Below, piece after piece: positions 7,318 to 19,315 of a DNA stretch of 64,000 nucleotides. Origin of the DNA: Terrabacter sp. MAHUQ-38 (GTDB lineage: Bacteria; Actinomycetota; Actinomycetes; Actinomycetales; Dermatophilaceae); NCBI RefSeq assembly GCF_014518425.1, contig NZ_JACVCU010000005.1, positions 434,678-498,677 on the forward strand, written 5' to 3'. A program made the translations under genes and the position numbers. Position 1 is the first letter of the stretch. Every line of letters begins with the position of its first letter. A model generated the notes under the pieces. That model saw only the letters and a list, made by a program, of their open reading frames with translations, was not told the origin of the DNA and ran no database searches.

Positions 7318-9213
7318 GTGGCCACCCGCAGCGAGACGCCGTCGCCCGCCGACTCGGCTGAGCAGACACAGACGGCGGAGCAGGTGATGCACCTGCTCGA
7401 GCTGCTCGCGTCCGATGCCACGGTCGCCGAGGTCGCAGCTGCCGACGCGCCGGCCGAGGCCCGTGACCTCGCACTGCGGATCACGAGCACCCGCGAGGTG
7501 CACCAGCACCGCGAGGCCGGCCTCGCCGCCCTCCTCGACACGGCGCGCGAGCTCGCGACCGAAAGCGACCCAGGCTCGGTGCTCGACGCGATCGTGCGCC
7601 GCGCGCGCCGGCTCGTCGGCACCGACCTCGCGTACCTGACCCTCTACGACCCGGAGGCCGGCGACACGTACATGCGGGCCACCGACGGGTCGGTCTCGGC
7701 GGCGTTCCAGTCCGTCCGTCTCGCCCTCGGCGCCGGTCTCGGCGGTCTCGTCGCGTCGACGCGCAAGCCGTACTGGACTGCCGACTACTGGTCCGACGAG
7801 CGCTTCCGCCACACCGAGGCCATCAACAGCGCCGTCGGCGAGGAGGGCATCATCGCGATCTGCGGCACGCCGCTCATCGTCGAGTCCGAGTTCGTCGGCG
7901 TGCTCTTCGCGGCCAACCGGTCGTCACGGCCGTTCACACTCGAGGAGGTCGGGCTCCTCGGCAACCTCGCGACACTCGCCGCGGTGACGCTCGTCCAGAC
8001 CCGCGCGCTCGCCGACGCCGAGAACGCGCTCGCGGCGCTGTCCGACGCCCACGAGACGGTCCGGCAGTACGCCGCCGGCGTCGAGAAGGCGGCAGCCGCG
8101 CACGACCGCTTCGCCTCCCTCGTGCTCGGCGGCGGCGGTGTCGACGACATCACGCACGCTCTGGGCGAGCTGCTCGGCGGCTGGGCGGTGCTCGTCGACG
8201 AGAACGGTCACCGGCGCAGCGCTGCCGGCCCGGCACCGGAGCACGATGCCGAGGGCGCCGACCCGTTCGCGTCGCTGAACACCCTCCCAGGCCTCGGCAC
8301 CGGGCGCCTGGTCGAGCGCGACGGCGTGTATGCCGTGTCGGTGACCGCCGCGCGCGAGCGGCTCGGCACGATCTTCGTCGGAGGCCTCGGCACGCTGAGC
8401 GACTCGGAGCAGCGCACGGTGGAGCGGGCCGGCGTCGTGACGGCGCTCGTCCTGCTGTTCGAGCGCCAGGCGGCCGACGCGCGCCAGTCGGCCCGCAACC
8501 GGCTGGTCAGCGACCTGGTCAGCGCGCGCGGCTCACGCGACGAGCGCCTTAGCCTCGCCCGCACGGTCGGCTTCGACCCGCAGAAGCCGTTCTGCCTCCT
8601 CGTGCTGCGCGGCGACGAGGGGGGTGGACACCGGGCCCTGCTCATCTCGGCGAGCGCGGCGACGGGTGAGACCTCGCTGGTCGGGTCGCACGACGGTGAC
8701 GTCATCGCGCTCGTGCGCGGCGTGGACGCCGACTCGCTGGCGCGCTCGACTGCCGCACGCATCGGCAAGCGCACGTGCGTCACCGTCGCCGGGGTCGGCC
8801 CGATCAGCGACGTCGACCGGATCACCGAGGCGCACGAGGAAGGAGCGCGCACCGTCGGCGCCCTCATCGCCCTGGGTCACAGAGGACGGGGCGCCGCGGC
8901 GACGCAGCTGGGTTTCGCCGGCCTCATCGTCGGCTCGCACCCGGATGTGGACGACTACGTGCGCAAGCTGCTCGGCCCCCTCGTCGACTACGACGAGCGG
9001 CGGGGCACCGACCTCGTCGGCACGCTGTCGGCGTACTTCGCGGCGGGCGGCAGCCCGCGGCACGCGGCAGGCACCCTGCACGTGCACGTCAACACCGTGT
9101 CGCAGCGCCTCGAGCGCATCACGGCGCTGCTCGGCGCGTCGTGGCAGCAGCCGGACCACGCGCTCGAGCTGCAGATCGCGCTGCGGCTGCGGTCTCTCCA
9201 GGCACCCGACTGA
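7318..9213 (+). CDS. GAF domain PucR/CdaR-type transcriptional regulator
   Basis: 631 residues. A GAF sensor domain spans about residues 70-210 and a PucR-type C-terminal helix-turn-helix lies at about 565-625 (AAGTLHVHVNTVSQRLERI). Proteins of this design bind a small metabolite through GAF and control adjacent catabolic operons. The neighbouring hydroxybutyrate-type dehydrogenase is the likely target. The stop lies only 4 bp from the convergent dxs stop, leaving no room for a separate terminator. The ligand is unknown. Confidence 0.85.
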   Translation: MATRSETPSPADSAEQTQTAEQVMHLLELLASDATVAEVAAADAPAEARDLALRITSTREVHQHREAGLAALLDTARELATESDPGSVLDAIVRRARRLVGTDLAYLTLYDPEAGDTYMRATDGSVSAAFQSVRLALGAGLGGLVASTRKPYWTADYWSDERFRHTEAINSAVGEEGIIAICGTPLIVESEFVGVLFAANRSSRPFTLEEVGLLGNLATLAAVTLVQTRALADAENALAALSDAHETVRQYAAGVEKAAAAHDRFASLVLGGGGVDDITHALGELLGGWAVLVDENGHRRSAAGPAPEHDAEGADPFASLNTLPGLGTGRLVERDGVYAVSVTAARERLGTIFVGGLGTLSDSEQRTVERAGVVTALVLLFERQAADARQSARNRLVSDLVSARGSRDERLSLARTVGFDPQKPFCLLVLRGDEGGGHRALLISASAATGETSLVGSHDGDVIALVRGVDADSLARSTAARIGKRTCVTVAGVGPISDVDRITEAHEEGARTVGALIALGHRGRGAAATQLGFAGLIVGSHPDVDDYVRKLLGPLVDYDERRGTDLVGTLSAYFAAGGSPRHAAGTLHVHVNTVSQRLERITALLGASWQQPDHALELQIALRLRSLQAPD

Positions 9214-9217
9214 GCGG

Positions 9218-11098
9218 TCAGCTCGAGCGCTCCGGGAGGCGCGGCTCGAGGTCCGCGACGACCTGGTCGGCGGTGAGGCCGAGGGCTTCGAGGATCTGGC
9301 CGCGCGACGCATGGTCGAGGAACCGCTTCGGGATGCCGTAGGTGTGCACCGGCACGTCGAGCCCGGCCTCGCGCAGGGCCAGGGTGACGGCCGACCCGAC
9401 GCCGCCGCTCACGAGGTTGTCCTCGACGACGGCCACGGCGCGAGCGCTCCGGGCGAGCTCGACGACGTCGTCGCTGACGGGCAGCACCCAGCGTGGGTCG
9501 ACGACCCGGACGTCGCGGCCGTGGGCGGCGATCTTCTCGCCGGCCTCCGTGGCGAGCCCGGCGAAGGCGCCGACGCCGACGACGAGCAGGTCGACGTCGT
9601 CGCCGGCGTTCTCGAACAGCACGTCGACGTCGCCCACCGAACGGACCGCCATGAGGGGGTCGGCGACGTCGCCCTTGGGGAAGCGGATGACGGTGGGGCC
9701 GTCGGAGACGTCGACGGCCTCGCGCAGCGAGAGCCTGACCTGCTCGCCGTCGCGCGGCGCGGCCAGCCGCAGGCCCGGCACGATCGAGGTGAGCGTCATG
9801 TCCCACATGCCGTTGTGCGAGGCGCCGTCGCTGCCCGTGACCCCGGCGCGGTCGAGGATGAAGGTGACGCCCGCCCTGTGCAGGGCGCAGTCCATGAGCA
9901 GCTGGTCGAAGGCGCGGTTGAGGAAGGTCGCGTAGACGGCCACGACCGGGTGCAGGCCGGCGTAGGCGAGGCCCGATGCCATCGTGACCGCGTGCTGCTC
10001 GGCGATGCCGACGTCGAAGACGCGGTCGGGATAGGCGGCGGCGAAACCGTCGAGCCCGACGGGGATGAGCATGGCCGCGGTGAGGGCGACGACATCGGGA
10101 CGCTCAGCCCCGATGGCCACCATCTCCTCGTTGAACTCGTCGGTCCAGATGCGGCCCGACACCTCGAACGGCAGACCCGTCTCGGGGTTGAACTTGCCGA
10201 CGCCGTGGAACTGGTCCGCCTCGTCGTCGATGGCCGGCTGGTACCCACGGCCCTTCTGGGTGATGACGTGGACGATGACCGGTCCACCGAAGTCGCGGCC
10301 TTTGCGCAGGGCCCGCTCGACGGCGTGCTCGTCGTGGCCGTCGACGGGACCGATGTACTTGAGGCCGAGGTCCTCGAACATGCCCTGCGGGGCGACGATG
10401 TCCTTGATGCCCTTCTTGACGCCGTGAAGCGTCTCGAACATCGCGCCGCCGACGACGGGTGTACGCACCAACGAACGCTTGCCCCAGTCGAGGACGCGTT
10501 CGTAACCGCGGGTCGTGCGCAGCGTCGCGAGGTGGTCCGCGAGGCCGCCGATGGTCGGGGCGTAGGAGCGCTCGTTGTCGTTGACCACGATGACGAGGGG
10601 CAGCGTCTTGTCGACGGCGATGTTGTTGATCGCCTCCCACGCCATGCCGCCGGTGAGCGCGCCGTCCCCGATGACGGCCACCGTGTGCCGGTCCGTCTCA
10701 CCGCGCAGGCGGCGGCCCTTGGCGATGCCGTCGGCCCACGACAGGGCGGTCGACGCGTGGGAGTTCTCGACGACGTCGTGCTCCGACTCGGCACGGCTCG
10801 GGTATCCGGAGAGGCCACCCTGCTTCTTCAGCCTGCTGAAGTCGTGGCGTCCGGTGAGCAGCTTGTGCACGTAGGACTGGTGCCCCGTGTCGAAGACGAA
10901 CGTGTCGCGAGGCGAGTCGAAGACGCGGTGGAGCGCGATCGTCAGCTCGACGACACCGAGGTTGGGACCGAGGTGCCCGCCGGTCTTGGAGACCTCGGTG
11001 ACGAGGAAGGTGCGGATCTCCTCCGCCAGCGCCGGGAGCTGGGTCGCCGGCAGGGCCTTGAGGGCCGCCGGGCTCGTGATCGTCTCCAGCAGGGCCAC
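9218..11098 (-). CDS. dxs: 1-deoxy-D-xylulose-5-phosphate synthase
   Basis: First enzyme of the MEP isoprenoid pathway: condenses pyruvate and glyceraldehyde 3-phosphate using thiamine diphosphate. The 626-residue protein is full length. It shows [13 protein letters not shown] near the N-terminus, the TPP/Mg motif GDG (144-146) through ND (173-174), and the transketolase-type [10 protein letters not shown] segment with the catalytic Glu. The start is GTG at 11098. It is followed tail-to-tail by the PucR regulator. The prenyl synthase at 60.6 kb would use the products of this pathway. Confidence 0.97.
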   Translation of the reverse strand: MALLETITSPAALKALPATQLPALAEEIRTFLVTEVSKTGGHLGPNLGVVELTIALHRVFDSPRDTFVFDTGHQSYVHKLLTGRHDFSRLKKQGGLSGYPSRAESEHDVVENSHASTALSWADGIAKGRRLRGETDRHTVAVIGDGALTGGMAWEAINNIAVDKTLPLVIVVNDNERSYAPTIGGLADHLATLRTTRGYERVLDWGKRSLVRTPVVGGAMFETLHGVKKGIKDIVAPQGMFEDLGLKYIGPVDGHDEHAVERALRKGRDFGGPVIVHVITQKGRGYQPAIDDEADQFHGVGKFNPETGLPFEVSGRIWTDEFNEEMVAIGAERPDVVALTAAMLIPVGLDGFAAAYPDRVFDVGIAEQHAVTMASGLAYAGLHPVVAVYATFLNRAFDQLLMDCALHRAGVTFILDRAGVTGSDGASHNGMWDMTLTSIVPGLRLAAPRDGEQVRLSLREAVDVSDGPTVIRFPKGDVADPLMAVRSVGDVDVLFENAGDDVDLLVVGVGAFAGLATEAGEKIAAHGRDVRVVDPRWVLPVSDDVVELARSARAVAVVEDNLVSGGVGSAVTLALREAGLDVPVHTYGIPKRFLDHASRGQILEALGLTADQVVADLEPRLPERSS

Positions 11099-11247
11099 GC
11101 TGGGTCGTCCTCTCGGTGGTCGGTCGGGGGTTCGGTTCGGTGGTTCGGACTCGGGTGGGTCGATCGAGTCTACGGGTCAACGTCCGAGCCCTCCCAAAGG
11201 TGCACGCGAACCTTGTCAGGACCGTCACACCCCCCTCACAACCGCCC

Positions 11248-11640
11248 TCACAACCGCGGCGCGAAGACCTTGCCCTGGAGCGCCTCGTGGAGCAACCGCA
11301 CCGACCGCGACGCCGCAAGGAGCCGAATTCCCTCGGCCTCGATCTGGCCCAGGATCTCGGTCAGCGCCTCGGCCGGTACGTGCGGCCCGATCGCGACGCG
11401 CGCCTCGCGCCACGCATCACGCATCGCGACGACCTGGCCGTCGATGTGCCGGCCGGCCAGCCACGCGAGCGCGATCGGGTGACGCCGCCACCCGGCATAC
11501 GCCCGGTAGTCCGGTGGGCACTGGTCGAGCAGCCACAGCACGGCCCGGTCCTCCCAGCCCGGCGTGTGCGCCGGTGGCACCCCCGTCGGCCAGCCCGGCG
11601 GCGTGTGCCCGGTCGGGGTCGGTGCGCTGGGCGTGGACAT
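11248..11640 (-). CDS. Conserved hypothetical protein
   Basis: 130 residues, no family recognised. The N-terminal 25 residues are Pro/Thr-rich and probably disordered; the rest is helical with a Trp/Arg-rich centre (WLLDQCPPDYRAYAGWRRHP) and a HIDGQVVAMRDAWREAR segment. No signal peptide or membrane segment. It lies upstream of dxs on the same strand, 149 bp away, and is divergent from the VOC gene. Two tandem 12-bp units (CCCTCACAACCG, 11233-11256) straddle its stop codon. Confidence 0.65.
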   Translation of the reverse strand: MSTPSAPTPTGHTPPGWPTGVPPAHTPGWEDRAVLWLLDQCPPDYRAYAGWRRHPIALAWLAGRHIDGQVVAMRDAWREARVAIGPHVPAEALTEILGQIEAEGIRLLAASRSVRLLHEALQGKVFAPRL

Positions 11641-11659
11641 GGCCCCAGTCTGCCTCCCC

Positions 11660-11665
11660 TACCCT
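11660..11665 (+). promoter_or_regulatory. Leaderless -10 box before the VOC gene
   Basis: TACCCT ends 6 nt before the ATG at 11672 and no ribosome-binding site is present. This also supports the ATG over longer upstream starts that would overlap the divergent gene. Confidence 0.45.
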
Positions 11666-11671
11666 TCGACC

Positions 11672-12442
11672 ATGACAACGGTCGGCTGGGTGACGGTCTT
11701 CCTCGACCTGCCGCCGCACGCGCACGAGGCGGGCACGCGCTTCTGGTCGGCGGTCACCGGGTATGCCGTGTCTCCGCCTCGTGGGGACCATGCGGAGTTC
11801 ACGACGCTCCTGCCACCACACGGCGACCCACACCTCAAGCTCCAGCGCACCGAGACCGCCGACGGCGACGCGCCGCCGGCCGTGCACCTCGACCTGCATG
11901 TGGCCTCCGTGGACGACGCCGCGTCGCGCGCCGAACGGCTGGGGGCAGAGGTGGCCCACCGGTCGGAGCACGGGTACGTCGTGCTGCGCTCCCCAGGCGG
12001 CTTCGTCTTCTGCCTCGTCGACGAGCCGCTCGTCGAGAGGCCCGCGCCGACGCGCTGGCCGCAGCAGCACGAGAGCATCGTCGACCAGGTCTGCCTCGAC
12101 ATCCCGGCGCCCGGCTACGAGGCCGAGTGTGCCTTCTGGTCCGGGCTCACCGGGTGGCCGGAGCGACGGTCGGTGAGCCGCCCGGAGTTCCGCCACCTCG
12201 AGCGGCCCGGCGCGATGCCCGTCCGGCTGCTGCTCCAGCGGCTCGAGGAGCCGGGTGCGGCGCCTGTGTCGGGTCACCTCGACCTGGCCTGCGACGACCG
12301 GCAGGCCGAGGTGGCCAGGCACGTGACCCTCGGCGCCGCCGTCGTCGCCGACCACGGCGGCGGCTGGACGGTGCTGCGCGACCCCGCCGGAGGGCTCTAC
12401 TGCATCACCGACCGCGACCCGCGCTCGGGTCTGCGCCCCTGA
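11672..12442 (+). CDS. VOC family protein (two tandem glyoxalase-fold domains)
   Basis: 256 residues made of two vicinal-oxygen-chelate repeats, about 1-125 and 135-256, each opening with a strand plus FWS(A/G)LTG-type helix (RFWSAVTGYAV; AFWSGLTGWPE). The superfamily includes glyoxalase I, dioxygenases and antibiotic-binding proteins; no specific function can be assigned. The start ATG fits a leaderless promoter. It is convergent with the C39-like peptidase gene, 12 bp away. Confidence 0.8.
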   Translation: MTTVGWVTVFLDLPPHAHEAGTRFWSAVTGYAVSPPRGDHAEFTTLLPPHGDPHLKLQRTETADGDAPPAVHLDLHVASVDDAASRAERLGAEVAHRSEHGYVVLRSPGGFVFCLVDEPLVERPAPTRWPQQHESIVDQVCLDIPAPGYEAECAFWSGLTGWPERRSVSRPEFRHLERPGAMPVRLLLQRLEEPGAAPVSGHLDLACDDRQAEVARHVTLGAAVVADHGGGWTVLRDPAGGLYCITDRDPRSGLRP

Positions 12443-12454
12443 CCCCCGCGTCGG

Positions 12455-13753
12455 CTACCAGTTGGCCTGGGCGGGTGCCGGCGGCAGCGGGCGGTCGCCC
12501 GGGTGGATGACGTAGACGATGCCGCCGCTGTGGGGCACCCAGACGTTCTCGAACTCCTCGCGAAGGTAGGTGACCCGCACCTGCTCGTCGCTGGCCAGCA
12601 GGTGCGAGGCCGGGTCGTTGCAGACGACGTCACCGGACTCGGTGAAACCGACGACGACCATCAGGTGACCGTTGGTGCCGTAGCCCGCACCGGTCAGCTC
12701 GCCCTTCTTGAACGACACGGAGACCACGAGGGGGATGCCCGCGGCGATGAACGCCTCGGCCTCGGTGAGGCTGCGCAGCCGTGTGACGAAACCGCGCAGG
12801 TCGCCGCGCGTGGCGGCGTACGCGGTGTTGAACGGCCAGTTGCCCGCGCCGTCGTACGTGTAGTCGAAGACGTTGCGTGCCGTGAAGTCGACCTGGGCGT
12901 CGACGGCGGGGTCGACCCAGGCGGTCTCGTCGGCGGTCGGGCCGGCACCCCAGTAGGCGACGACCATCGACGTCGAGGTGGGTGAGCACCACGCCTCGCC
13001 GCCGTTGTCCCACTGCGGGTAGTGCCCGACATGCACCTCCTGGGAGTACGTCGGCACGTCGAGCACGGTGCCGCAGGCGGGTCCGTTGGCGCTGCGCGGC
13101 ACCTTCTTCGTGTCGGGCAGGGCCGAGGCCATCGCCCCGACCACCGCGACGGTCGGGGTGTCGCCAGAGCCGGGTACGCGCATGAGGCGCACCTCGAGCT
13201 GCCAGTCCGTCAGCGTGTAGCCGCTGCGGGTCGCGAGCGTGTCGGTGAGGACGGTCGCCACCGTGTCGCCCTGACCCGCGAGCGAGGTGCGGTGGATGCC
13301 GCCGCCGTCGGCCGGGTCCTTCGTGGCCCACCGGCCGAGGACGTAGTCCTTCGTCGTGGCGCCGGCGCTCGTGCCGCGCACCCGGACCTCGACCCACGAG
13401 CCGCCGGGCGTCGTGGCGTTCCACGAGGCGACGAGCTCAGTCAGCGGGAAGCCGGGAGCGACGACCGGCGAGGTCCACGTGGCGACGTCGTAACGCACCG
13501 GCCTGGTCGACGTCCCGTGGGGGTCGACGTAGTCGATGGTGCGGTCGAAGGGGCCGAAGGCGAGGTCGGCTCCCTCCCACGAGACGTAGGCGACCTGGCG
13601 CGGCGGGTCGCCCTTCTTGGTCTGGGCGGCACGGGCACGGGTCGCGCCCCTCAGGCCGGCGCCGGTGAGGGCGGCTCCGGCGGCCGCGCTGGTGAGCAGC
13701 GTGCGGCGGCTCGGCTGGAACGGGACGTCGGAGACGACGGAGCGACTGGGCAT
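12455..13753 (-). CDS. C39-like peptidase with Tat signal
   Basis: 432 residues. An N-terminal twin-arginine signal (PSRRTLL, Arg16-Arg17) is followed by an Ala/Gly-rich hydrophobic stretch ending near AARA-type residues about 38-43, so export in folded form is predicted. Residues 50-220 form a beta-rich domain without a known name. The C-terminal papain-like C39 domain has Cys256 (GGEAWCSPTS), His363 (TNGHLMVV) and Asp380 (CNDPAS). The substrate is unknown. A paralogue follows upstream on the same strand. RBS GGAAGG precedes the ATG. Confidence 0.82.
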   Translation of the reverse strand: MPSRSVVSDVPFQPSRRTLLTSAAAGAALTGAGLRGATRARAAQTKKGDPPRQVAYVSWEGADLAFGPFDRTIDYVDPHGTSTRPVRYDVATWTSPVVAPGFPLTELVASWNATTPGGSWVEVRVRGTSAGATTKDYVLGRWATKDPADGGGIHRTSLAGQGDTVATVLTDTLATRSGYTLTDWQLEVRLMRVPGSGDTPTVAVVGAMASALPDTKKVPRSANGPACGTVLDVPTYSQEVHVGHYPQWDNGGEAWCSPTSTSMVVAYWGAGPTADETAWVDPAVDAQVDFTARNVFDYTYDGAGNWPFNTAYAATRGDLRGFVTRLRSLTEAEAFIAAGIPLVVSVSFKKGELTGAGYGTNGHLMVVVGFTESGDVVCNDPASHLLASDEQVRVTYLREEFENVWVPHSGGIVYVIHPGDRPLPPAPAQANW

Positions 13754-13867
13754 GGCACACCTTCCGGAAGGAGCTCGCGCGGCCAGTCAACACCCGCTCC
13801 TACCCCGGTTGGGGCTTCCCGCCGAAAGTTGTCGCGATGAGAACGTGGCTCGCGGGAAATCGACGCG

Positions 13868-15022
13868 TCACGCCCAGTTCGGCTCGGCCGGCACATGGGG
13901 CAGGGCGACGTCGCGAGGGTGCATGACGTAGGCCAGGCCACCGTTCGACCCGAGCCACACGCGCTCGAACTGGTCCCGCCGGTAGACCGTCCGCACCTGC
14001 TCGTTGCTCGGGACCCGGTGCGAGTTCGGGTCGTTGGAGATGACGTCACCCTGCGCGGTGAAACCCACGACGGTCAGCAGGTGGCCGTCCGTCTCGTAGC
14101 CGGCGCCGTCGAGCTCGTCCTCGTGGAAGCTGACCGACACGACGAGGGGTACACCCGCCAGGACGAACGCCTCCGCCTCGGTCAGGTCACGCAGCCGGGT
14201 GACGTACGCGCGGAGTCCGCGTGCCCCGGCGTATGCCGTGTTGAACGCCCAGTTGCCAGCGCCGCGGTAGGAGCGGTCGAAGACGCGGCGCACGGCGTGC
14301 ACGACCTGCGGGTCGGTGCCGTGCCCGACCCAGGCGGCCTCGGCGGCGGTGGGCGCACGGCCCCAGTGCTCGAGGAGCATGGTCGTCGACGTCGGCGAGC
14401 ACCAGGACTGGCCCCCGTTGCCCCACTCGGGGAACGTGTCGACGTGCAGGCGCTGCGAGTGCGGCGGCACGTCGACCTCGTGTCCGCTGCCGGCGCCGGG
14501 GGCGCTCGTCGGCTCGGCGGGCTCGATCGTGAAGCGCGACGCGGCGCCGGCGACGAGCGACAGGTGGGGCCAGCCGCCGTCCGCGGCCGGGTCGGTGGCC
14601 AGCGCGGTCGTCCGCAGCTGCCACTGGTCGAAACCCCGGCCCGGGGCGGAGACCCACGTGTCGGTAGCGACCGTTCCGGCGTCGAGCTGCTGACCGCGCA
14701 CCGTCGTCCGGGTGATCGGCGACTCCCCCGCCGGATCGTCCTCGGCCCAGCGCGCAAAGGTGAACCACGGAGTCCACCCGTCGTCGTCCGCCACCCGTCC
14801 CTCGACGTGCAGCCACGTGCCGGACGGCGTTTGGGCGTTCCACGACGGGATGAGCTCCGTTGCGGCGTAAGGCAGCTCGACGACCGGCGACTCCCAGACC
14901 CGCGCTGCATACGTGACGGGCGCGGCGCCGGTGACATGGACATCCGCATAGGCGACGTCGGGCGCGGGCTGCCAGTCGAAGCCGGATTCCCAGAGGCTCA
15001 GCGTGGCATGTCGCTCGGTCAC
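13868..15022 (-). CDS. C39-like peptidase, paralogue without signal peptide
   Basis: 384 residues, colinear with the neighbouring peptidase over the beta-rich and C39 domains. The catalytic set is kept: Cys208 (GGQSWCSPTS), His314 (TDGHLLTV) and Asp331 (SNDPNS). The chosen start is GTG at 15022; an open extension to 15208 would overlap the acnA coding end and has no C39 similarity. With this start there is no signal peptide, so this copy appears cytosolic while its twin is a Tat substrate. A tandem duplication is the simplest origin. Confidence 0.75.
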   Translation of the reverse strand: MTERHATLSLWESGFDWQPAPDVAYADVHVTGAAPVTYAARVWESPVVELPYAATELIPSWNAQTPSGTWLHVEGRVADDDGWTPWFTFARWAEDDPAGESPITRTTVRGQQLDAGTVATDTWVSAPGRGFDQWQLRTTALATDPAADGGWPHLSLVAGAASRFTIEPAEPTSAPGAGSGHEVDVPPHSQRLHVDTFPEWGNGGQSWCSPTSTTMLLEHWGRAPTAAEAAWVGHGTDPQVVHAVRRVFDRSYRGAGNWAFNTAYAGARGLRAYVTRLRDLTEAEAFVLAGVPLVVSVSFHEDELDGAGYETDGHLLTVVGFTAQGDVISNDPNSHRVPSNEQVRTVYRRDQFERVWLGSNGGLAYVMHPRDVALPHVPAEPNWA

Positions 15023-15061
15023 GCGACGAGCATGCCACCCGGCGGCGTCCGGGACGCGCGG

Positions 15062-15096
15062 GGGCCCGGCCACCGCGTGGTGCGGCGACCGGGCCC
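15062..15096 (-). terminator. acnA terminator-like hairpin
   Basis: GGGCCCGG (15062-15069) pairs with CCGGGCCC (15089-15096), with an inner CACC/GGTG stem. It lies between the acnA stop and the peptidase start. No U-tract. Confidence 0.6.
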
Positions 15097-15113
15097 GTCG
15101 GACGGCGCGCGTG

Positions 15114-17903
<2,790 letters not shown>

Positions 17904-17949
17904 AGCGGGCTCCTTCCAGCAACGTTGTTGGATGTCGCAGTGCTCAATT

Positions 17950-17967
17950 TATCTTGACGTCAAGATA
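17950..17967. promoter_or_regulatory. Perfect 18-bp palindrome in the acnA promoter
   Basis: TATCTTGACGTCAAGATA is a perfect inverted repeat in a locally AT-rich stretch. It contains TTGACG readable as a -35 box on the acnA strand, and TAAATT just downstream may serve as -10. A dimeric repressor bound here would shut off acnA. The cognate regulator is not adjacent, unlike acnR in corynebacteria. Confidence 0.75.
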
Positions 17968-18058
17968 TATCTAACCACACGCGGCTGTCCTTGTCAGTCC
18001 ACCCCTACCCGGCCATCTTTCCCCGGACCCGGGCGGTTGTCTGCCCGTGGGCGGCCGC

Positions 18059-19315
18059 TCACGGCCTTCGCTCCAGCACGGCGATGCACTCGACGTGGTG
18101 CGTCATCGGGAAGGCGTCGTACGCCTCGAGCGTGGAGAGGACATAGCCGTGGTCGGCGGCAGCCCTGACGTCGCGCGCGAGCGCCGACGGGTCGCACGCG
18201 ACGTAGACGACACGGCGCGGCCCGAGCTGTCCGAGCAGCGCCATGACCTCCTTGCCGGCCCCCGTCCTGGGCGGGTCGAGGACCGCAAGATCGGCCGTGA
18301 CGCCCTGGGCGACCAGAGAGCGCAGCTCGCGGTCGACACGGTTGGCACGCCACTCGACGTTGTCGAGGTGCTCGGTGTTGGTGGCGCCGTTGTCGACCGC
18401 ACGCCGGTCGCCCTCGACGCCGAGCACGAAGCCGTCCGGTGCGACGAGCTCGCCGAGGCGCATCGTGAACAGGCCCGACCCGGCGTACAGGTCGACGACC
18501 TTGTCCCCGGACGCCGCGCCGAGGAGGGCGACGACCCGGCTCAGGAACGTCGACGCCGCGCCGGGATGCACCTGCCAGAAGCCGCGCGCCGCGACGACGT
18601 ACTCGCCCTCCCAGCCACCGTCGCGTACGAGCTCGCCGACGAGTCCGGCGGACCCGTCGGCCTTCTCGGGCGCGGGGAGCGCCACGAGCACCGGCTCGTC
18701 GGGATGGGCCGCGTCGACGACGTCGACCGACTCGACGTCGGGCCACTCGGTGTCGAGCACGCCCGAGTCGACGATGCCCCTCGTCGCGATGAGGCAGTCG
18801 TCGAGGGGTACGACGTCACGCGACCGGTGCTGCCGGAGACCGGCGTGGCCTGCTCCGTCCACGGCGAACTCGACGCGTGTGCGCCAGCGCAGACCGGCCT
18901 CGTCACCGGGGACCGGGCGCACGTCGACGTCCACGTCGAGCCCCGCGAGCCGCATGAACTGCTCCCGGACCACGTCGGCCTTGAGGGCACGCTGGGTGTC
19001 GAGCGAGGCGTGCTGGAAGTCGCACCCGCCGCAGCGGCCGGGAGCGGCGTACGGGCAGGGGGCCTCGACGCGTCCGGGCGCGGCCCGGAGCACCTCGACG
19101 GCATCGGCACGAACGAACTTGTCACCGACTCGGCCCTCGGTGACGCGGGCGACGACGTGCTCGCCGGGCAACGTGTGGCGCACGAAGACCACCTGGCCCT
19201 CGTGCCGGGCGACGCAGTGGCCGCCGTGGGCGACCGGCCCGACCTCGACGGTCCACTCGCTGCCCACGAGCGACTCACCGCCCTCGGCCCGCTCGCGCGT
19301 GCGGCGAGCGGTCAC
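18059..19315 (-). CDS. TrmA/RumA-family RNA (uracil-5-)-methyltransferase
   Basis: SAM-dependent RNA methyltransferase of 418 residues. An N-terminal TRAM domain (about 15-75) precedes an iron-sulfur cysteine cluster (Cys87, Cys95, Cys98; GRCGGCDF). The catalytic domain shows the SAM motif LYAGSGLFTM, a DPPRTGAG motif, the nucleophile Cys374 (ACDPSALARD) and the general base Glu409. The start GTG overlaps the stop of the upstream APC permease gene by 4 bp (GTGA). The pairing is conserved (Rv2690c-Rv2689c in M. tuberculosis). Target RNA not determinable. Confidence 0.9.
   Translation of the reverse strand: MTARRTRERAEGGESLVGSEWTVEVGPVAHGGHCVARHEGQVVFVRHTLPGEHVVARVTEGRVGDKFVRADAVEVLRAAPGRVEAPCPYAAPGRCGGCDFQHASLDTQRALKADVVREQFMRLAGLDVDVDVRPVPGDEAGLRWRTRVEFAVDGAGHAGLRQHRSRDVVPLDDCLIATRGIVDSGVLDTEWPDVESVDVVDAAHPDEPVLVALPAPEKADGSAGLVGELVRDGGWEGEYVVAARGFWQVHPGAASTFLSRVVALLGAASGDKVVDLYAGSGLFTMRLGELVAPDGFVLGVEGDRRAVDNGATNTEHLDNVEWRANRVDRELRSLVAQGVTADLAVLDPPRTGAGKEVMALLGQLGPRRVVYVACDPSALARDVRAAADHGYVLSTLEAYDAFPMTHHVECIAVLERRP

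Noticed and set aside
8624-11482. A 952-codon open frame antisense to dxs
   Set aside because: It lies opposite the strongly conserved dxs and has Asp/Val/Arg-biased composition without domain features; a high-GC shadow frame.
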